DNA of 64,000 nucleotides, taken from assembly GCF_028401415.2 (NCBI RefSeq), contig NZ_CP171821.2, positions 2,976,001 through 3,040,000 of the forward strand. The letters run 5' to 3'. Both the position numbers and the translations under genes were made by a program. The notes under the pieces were generated by a model. The model saw only the letters and a list, made by a program, of their open reading frames with translations, made no database searches and had not been told where the DNA came from. Of this stretch, positions 60,536 to 64,000 are shown in pieces (the stretch's first letter is position 1; the number at the start of each line of letters is the position of its first letter). The stretch comes from Glaciecola sp028401415 (lineage in GTDB: Bacteria > Pseudomonadota > Gammaproteobacteria > Enterobacterales > Alteromonadaceae).

Positions 60536-62644
60536 TTACGACGCTGAATTTAACAGTGAAATATCGGCGATGGATAAAAACAGCGTGCGAACATTGGCAA
60601 TCAAACGAATTCGATTCATCTTTACCTGTTCGTCGTCAGCCATAATCATCACCTTATCAAAAAAGTCGTCCAACGGCTGTTTCAAGCCACTTAGGTATTC
60701 TAAGCTGCTTGCAGTGGAATAAGAATCCTTTTGCGCTGTATTGAGTTGCACTTCAGCGAGTTTATCGTATAACGCAGTTTCTTCTGCTTGATTAAATAGC
60801 TTAGCATCAACCTCTTGCATGGTATTAATGGCTACATCGTTCTTACGCAATATATTTGCCACGCGTTTGTTCGCTTCGATTAAACTTGATGCACTTGGGC
60901 TATTGCTAAACTCTGAAACTGCAGTTACACGATGGTGGATGTCAGCGATGGAAACTTCGTGCATGCTCAGGTTGGCAGCCATAACTGCATTTACCACATC
61001 CGTGTTAATTCCCTGATCGTGATAGAAAGGTTTAAGGCGATCGCTTAAGAAAGCACACACCTGTGTTACAGTATCTTTATTCTGTAATAAGGCGCCAAAC
61101 TCACTGCTAACAAGCTCTACCACTTGTTTTATGCTCAGATTCAAATTAAAAGATTGAATGATTCTCAAAATGCCTATGGCACTGCGGCGAAGAGCAAAGG
61201 GATCCTTATCGCCCTTAGGCAACATGTATACCCCAAATATACCTACAAGCGTATCTAATTTTTCGCAAAGTGAAAGCAGCATTCCGGTTTTGGTTTCTGG
61301 CAAACGGTCGTTAGCAAAGCGCGGCAAATATTGCTCTTCAATTGCTTGCGCAACTTCGATAGCTTCACCGTCATGGATGGCGTAGTGTTTGCCCATCACG
61401 CCTTGAACACTGGGGAACTCCATCACCATTTCAGAGGCTAAATCGGCTTTAGCTAAAAGCGCAGCTCTATGTGCATGCTTTAAGGTGCTGCCATCAAGCT
61501 CAAGCGCTAGACCAATGGATTGCGTTGTACTGGCGATGCGCTGACTTCTATCGGCAACACTGCCGAGTGACTTTTGAAACAAGATCTCTTTAAGCTTGGC
61601 AGTTTTGGCTTCAAGCGTGGTCTTTTTATCCGTTTCAAAAAAGAACTCTGCGTCAGATAGTCGTGGGCGGATCACTTTTTCGTTTCCAGAAATTACCTGA
61701 CTTGGATCTTTGCTTTCGATATTAGAGACAAACAAAAAGGAAGAGGATAGCTCGCCATCGTCAGTCAATAGGGGAACATATTTTTGATCGTCTTTCATCG
61801 TATAGATTAAGGCTTCTTTGGGTACTGCTAAGAAACCTTCTTCAAATTTAGCCTTGAGCACTACCGGCCATTCGACCAATGAAGATATTTCTTCAAGGAG
61901 CTGTTCGTTGAAATCGGGCTTTAGTCCAAGCGCACTGGCTCTGTCTTTTAACTGCGACTCAATTTTGTCCATGCGCTTAGCGTAGTCTGCAATGACAAAC
62001 TGCTCCATCATGGCTTGTTCATAATCATCGGCATGGTCAAGGGTAAAACGATGGGCTCCGTGGAAGCGATGACCAGAAAGCGAATTGCTTGAATCAATAT
62101 CAAGTATGCGGGCAGGGATGACTTCGTCACCATACATTATGGTGAGTGTATGAACCGGTCTTATAAATTCAGCATCAGAGTCACCCCAGCGCATTGCTTT
62201 TGGGATGGGTAGCGCTTTAAGCGTGCTGTGTATAACATCTTCAATGACAGCCTCAAGCGATTGTCCTTTCACTATTGCCTTGTGCATCAGCCATTCGCCC
62301 TTGTCAGTTTTAAGCCGACCTGCTTGGGTAACTTCAATGCCGTTTGCCATTGCCCAACCAGAAGCCGCTTTCGTCGGGTTTCCGTCTGAGTCAAAAGCGG
62401 CGCTTACTGCGGGTCCACGTTTTTCGACTTCTTTATCATCTTGAACGCGCTGACATGATTGTAAACTTACTGCTAAACGACGCGGTGCGCCATACACATG
62501 CGCCGATGAAAAAGAAAAACCGCGTTTGCTAAGGTTCTCTTGAATGCCTTTGCCGAAACTATCGCTTAAGCTCTTCAAGGCCTTTGGAGGTAGCTCTTCA
62601 GTACCAAGTTCAATCAAAAGGGTGTTAAGTCTGTCTTGAGTCAT
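60536..62644 (-). CDS. glyS: Glycyl-tRNA synthetase beta subunit
   Basis: 702 residues (E. coli 689). LLIELGTEELPPKALK start, HRFHGAHRF, VEWPVVLKAKFEEGFLAVPKEAL and MKDDQKYVPLL blocks, then a C-terminal DALR-like anticodon-binding part. Tetrameric alpha2beta2 synthetase with GlyQ. 4 bp after glyQ. Confidence 0.97.
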   Translation of the reverse strand: MTQDRLNTLLIELGTEELPPKALKSLSDSFGKGIQENLSKRGFSFSSAHVYGAPRRLAVSLQSCQRVQDDKEVEKRGPAVSAAFDSDGNPTKAASGWAMANGIEVTQAGRLKTDKGEWLMHKAIVKGQSLEAVIEDVIHSTLKALPIPKAMRWGDSDAEFIRPVHTLTIMYGDEVIPARILDIDSSNSLSGHRFHGAHRFTLDHADDYEQAMMEQFVIADYAKRMDKIESQLKDRASALGLKPDFNEQLLEEISSLVEWPVVLKAKFEEGFLAVPKEALIYTMKDDQKYVPLLTDDGELSSSFLFVSNIESKDPSQVISGNEKVIRPRLSDAEFFFETDKKTTLEAKTAKLKEILFQKSLGSVADRSQRIASTTQSIGLALELDGSTLKHAHRAALLAKADLASEMVMEFPSVQGVMGKHYAIHDGEAIEVAQAIEEQYLPRFANDRLPETKTGMLLSLCEKLDTLVGIFGVYMLPKGDKDPFALRRSAIGILRIIQSFNLNLSIKQVVELVSSEFGALLQNKDTVTQVCAFLSDRLKPFYHDQGINTDVVNAVMAANLSMHEVSIADIHHRVTAVSEFSNSPSASSLIEANKRVANILRKNDVAINTMQEVDAKLFNQAEETALYDKLAEVQLNTAQKDSYSTASSLEYLSGLKQPLDDFFDKVMIMADDEQVKMNRIRLIANVRTLFLSIADISLLNSAS

Positions 62645-62648
62645 TCGC

Positions 62649-63584
62649 TTACTTGGCTCCTACAGCGACATTATCATCAGGCACTTGGCTCTGACATAGC
62701 GGAAATCCTAAAGCTTCACGAGAGTCATAATACATTTGAGCAACCGCTTTGGATAAACTGCGTACTCGAAGTATATAGCCTTGGCGCTCAGTCACCGATA
62801 CTGCGTGTCGAGCATCGAGCATGTTAAAAGCGTGAGAGGCTTTCATTACTTGTTCGTATGCAGGCAAAGGGAGTTTAGCTTCAATCAACTTTTCGCAAGC
62901 CTGTTCGCATTGGTCGAAGCTTTCAAATAAAAATGCGACATTGGCGTGTTCAAAATTATAGGCCGATTGTTCTTTTTCATTTTGTAAAAATACATCGCCG
63001 TAAGTTACCGTACCAAACGGGCCTATCGTCCAGATTAAGTCATATATACTGTCAACGCCTTGCATATACATTGCGAGTCGTTCAAGCCCATATGTGATTT
63101 CACCTGTGACGGGTTTGCACTCCAGCCCGCCGACTTGTTGAAAATACGTAAACTGCGTGACTTCCATACCGTTAAGCCAGACTTCCCATCCCAGGCCCCA
63201 AGCGCCAAGGGTAGGGGATTCCCAGTTATCTTCAACAAAGCGCACATCGTGAATGAGTGGGTCAAAGCCCAGCGCCTTTAGCGAGCCTAAATACAACTCT
63301 TGAATATTATCAGGGGAAGGCTTGAGCATGACTTGAAATTGATAGTAGTGCTGAAGACGATTGGGATTTTCGCCGTATCGACCGTCAGTAGGACGGCGAC
63401 AAGGTTGTACGTAAGCACTGTTCATTGGTTCTGGACCGAGTGAACGCAAGAAAGTCATGGGATGAAAGGTGCCAGCACCCACTTCCATATCAAGGGGCTG
63501 TATAATGACGCAGCCTTGGTTTGCCCAATAATCCTGCAGAGCCTGTATCAAGCCTTGGAAGGTTTTCAAATCGTATTGTTGCAT
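62649..63584 (-). CDS. glyQ: Glycyl-tRNA synthetase alpha subunit
   Basis: 311 residues (E. coli 303). Class II core with TFLRSLGPEPMNSAYVQPCRRPTDGRYGENPNRLQHYYQFQVMLKPSPDN and GLGWEVWLNGMEVTQFTYFQQVGG. Catalyses glycine activation. First gene of glyQ-glyS-lipoprotein. Confidence 0.97.
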   Translation of the reverse strand: MQQYDLKTFQGLIQALQDYWANQGCVIIQPLDMEVGAGTFHPMTFLRSLGPEPMNSAYVQPCRRPTDGRYGENPNRLQHYYQFQVMLKPSPDNIQELYLGSLKALGFDPLIHDVRFVEDNWESPTLGAWGLGWEVWLNGMEVTQFTYFQQVGGLECKPVTGEITYGLERLAMYMQGVDSIYDLIWTIGPFGTVTYGDVFLQNEKEQSAYNFEHANVAFLFESFDQCEQACEKLIEAKLPLPAYEQVMKASHAFNMLDARHAVSVTERQGYILRVRSLSKAVAQMYYDSREALGFPLCQSQVPDDNVAVGAK

Positions 63585-63675
63585 GTTTTGCGCGCTTCTT
63601 GTCTACCCATATTAATGAGCCTTTAAAACTGGCGCGTAGTATACCTTGCTTTGATACAAGTTGGTAATGGAGGGC

Positions 63676-64000
63676 TTATATTTGCGCTTCAAACACCTTT
63701 AGCTTCTCGGTTTCAACCAAAATTGCAGACTCGAGCTCACTTTCAAACTGTTCGCGCTCTTTATCTTGTGCGCGTCTTTCCTTCTTTGAAAGCGCTTGGC
63801 GAGCTTCATGGGTTGGGTAGTGTTTTACTTTTCCAAACAGCTCGTGAAGGGCTGGGAACTCTTTTTGATAGTCCGGCAATGGGCTAAGAGGAACGGCTTC
63901 CAGCATGCTACAGATTCGCACCGCACCCTCAGAAAGATCGCACTGTTGCTGCTGCATGGCAAACGCGATGGTTTGTACACTCTGGTTGATACTATCGAGT
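63676..64000 (-). CDS. Hypothetical protein, 5' end outside window
   Basis: At least 108 residues; the frame stays open to the right edge, so the start is not seen. Visible: LDSINQSVQTIAFAMQQQQC, then a helical part ending in a charged KKERRAQDKEREQFESELES and VETEKLKVFEAQI. Family not recognised. Divergence or co-direction with glyQ cannot be judged beyond sharing its strand. Confidence 0.6.
   Translation of the reverse strand, partial: LDSINQSVQTIAFAMQQQQCDLSEGAVRICSMLEAVPLSPLPDYQKEFPALHELFGKVKHYPTHEARQALSKKERRAQDKEREQFESELESAILVETEKLKVFEAQI

Noticed and set aside
1..64000. CRISPR arrays, rRNA and tRNA genes
   Set aside because: No regularly spaced repeats of CRISPR type, and no rRNA or complete tRNA sequence, were seen on either strand.

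Overview
The window is a chromosomal segment of a marine-type gammaproteobacterium, most likely in Alteromonadales (Alteromonas/Glaciecola-like). This rests on protein character and gene order: the block atpC-D-G-A-H-F-E-B-I / parB-parA / rsmG-mnmG faces dnaA-dnaN-recF-gyrB, and a large TonB-dependent receptor and glyQS are nearby. No search was run, so the genus is an inference.

Layout. 1-6.3 kb: the end of a TonB-dependent receptor, an SLC13/DASS anion symporter, an SGNH-type hydrolase, a frameshifted M14 carboxypeptidase and a GNAT acetyltransferase, read as one uptake/processing locus. 6.3-10 kb: an SDR with a signal peptide, then a small accessory segment with a RhuM-Fic gene and a HigB/HigA-type toxin-antitoxin pair, bracketed by a 26-bp inverted repeat. 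10-21.4 kb: mixed genes (elbB, DUF2784, two GFA/CENP-V proteins, apbE, a cyanide-insensitive-type bd oxidase with a GbsR/MarR regulator and an FNR-like site, a Rof-type Rho inhibitor, a UbiA-family prenyltransferase, TetR), with a 197-bp MITE-like element at 19.4 kb. 21.4-24.2 kb: acnA. 24.5-31.5 kb: the complete F1Fo ATP synthase operon. 31.7-43.1 kb: parB, parA, rsmG, mnmG, then dnaC-like, dnaT-like, mioC, mnmE, yajQ, yidC, yidD, rnpA and rpmH, all leftward. 43.6-49.8 kb: dnaA, dnaN, recF, gyrB, rightward. 50-60 kb: a DUF432-like/MscS pair and an Mrp/MBH-type cation antiporter cluster. 60-64 kb: a lipoprotein, glyS, glyQ and a partial gene.

How it fits together. This is the replication-origin neighbourhood. 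Genes left of about 43.1 kb run left and dnaA onwards runs right, so the rpmH-dnaA gap, with two perfect DnaA boxes and one near match, is the best oriC candidate. A second DnaA-box region lies in the mnmG-dnaC gap, where enterobacteria have oriC. ParA, ParB and two identical parS sites inside recF form the segregation system, and a DnaT/DnaC-like primosome pair sits beside the second candidate origin. The least ordinary elements are the Mrp/MBH cluster, which has archaeal-hydrogenase-like gene order and a 1061-residue fusion of two antiporter modules, the second lacking the usual TM5 glutamate; the repeat-bracketed RhuM-Fic/HigBA segment; the MITE-like element and its partial second copy; and a 68-bp intergenic repeat with a compensatory base-pair change in its stem.
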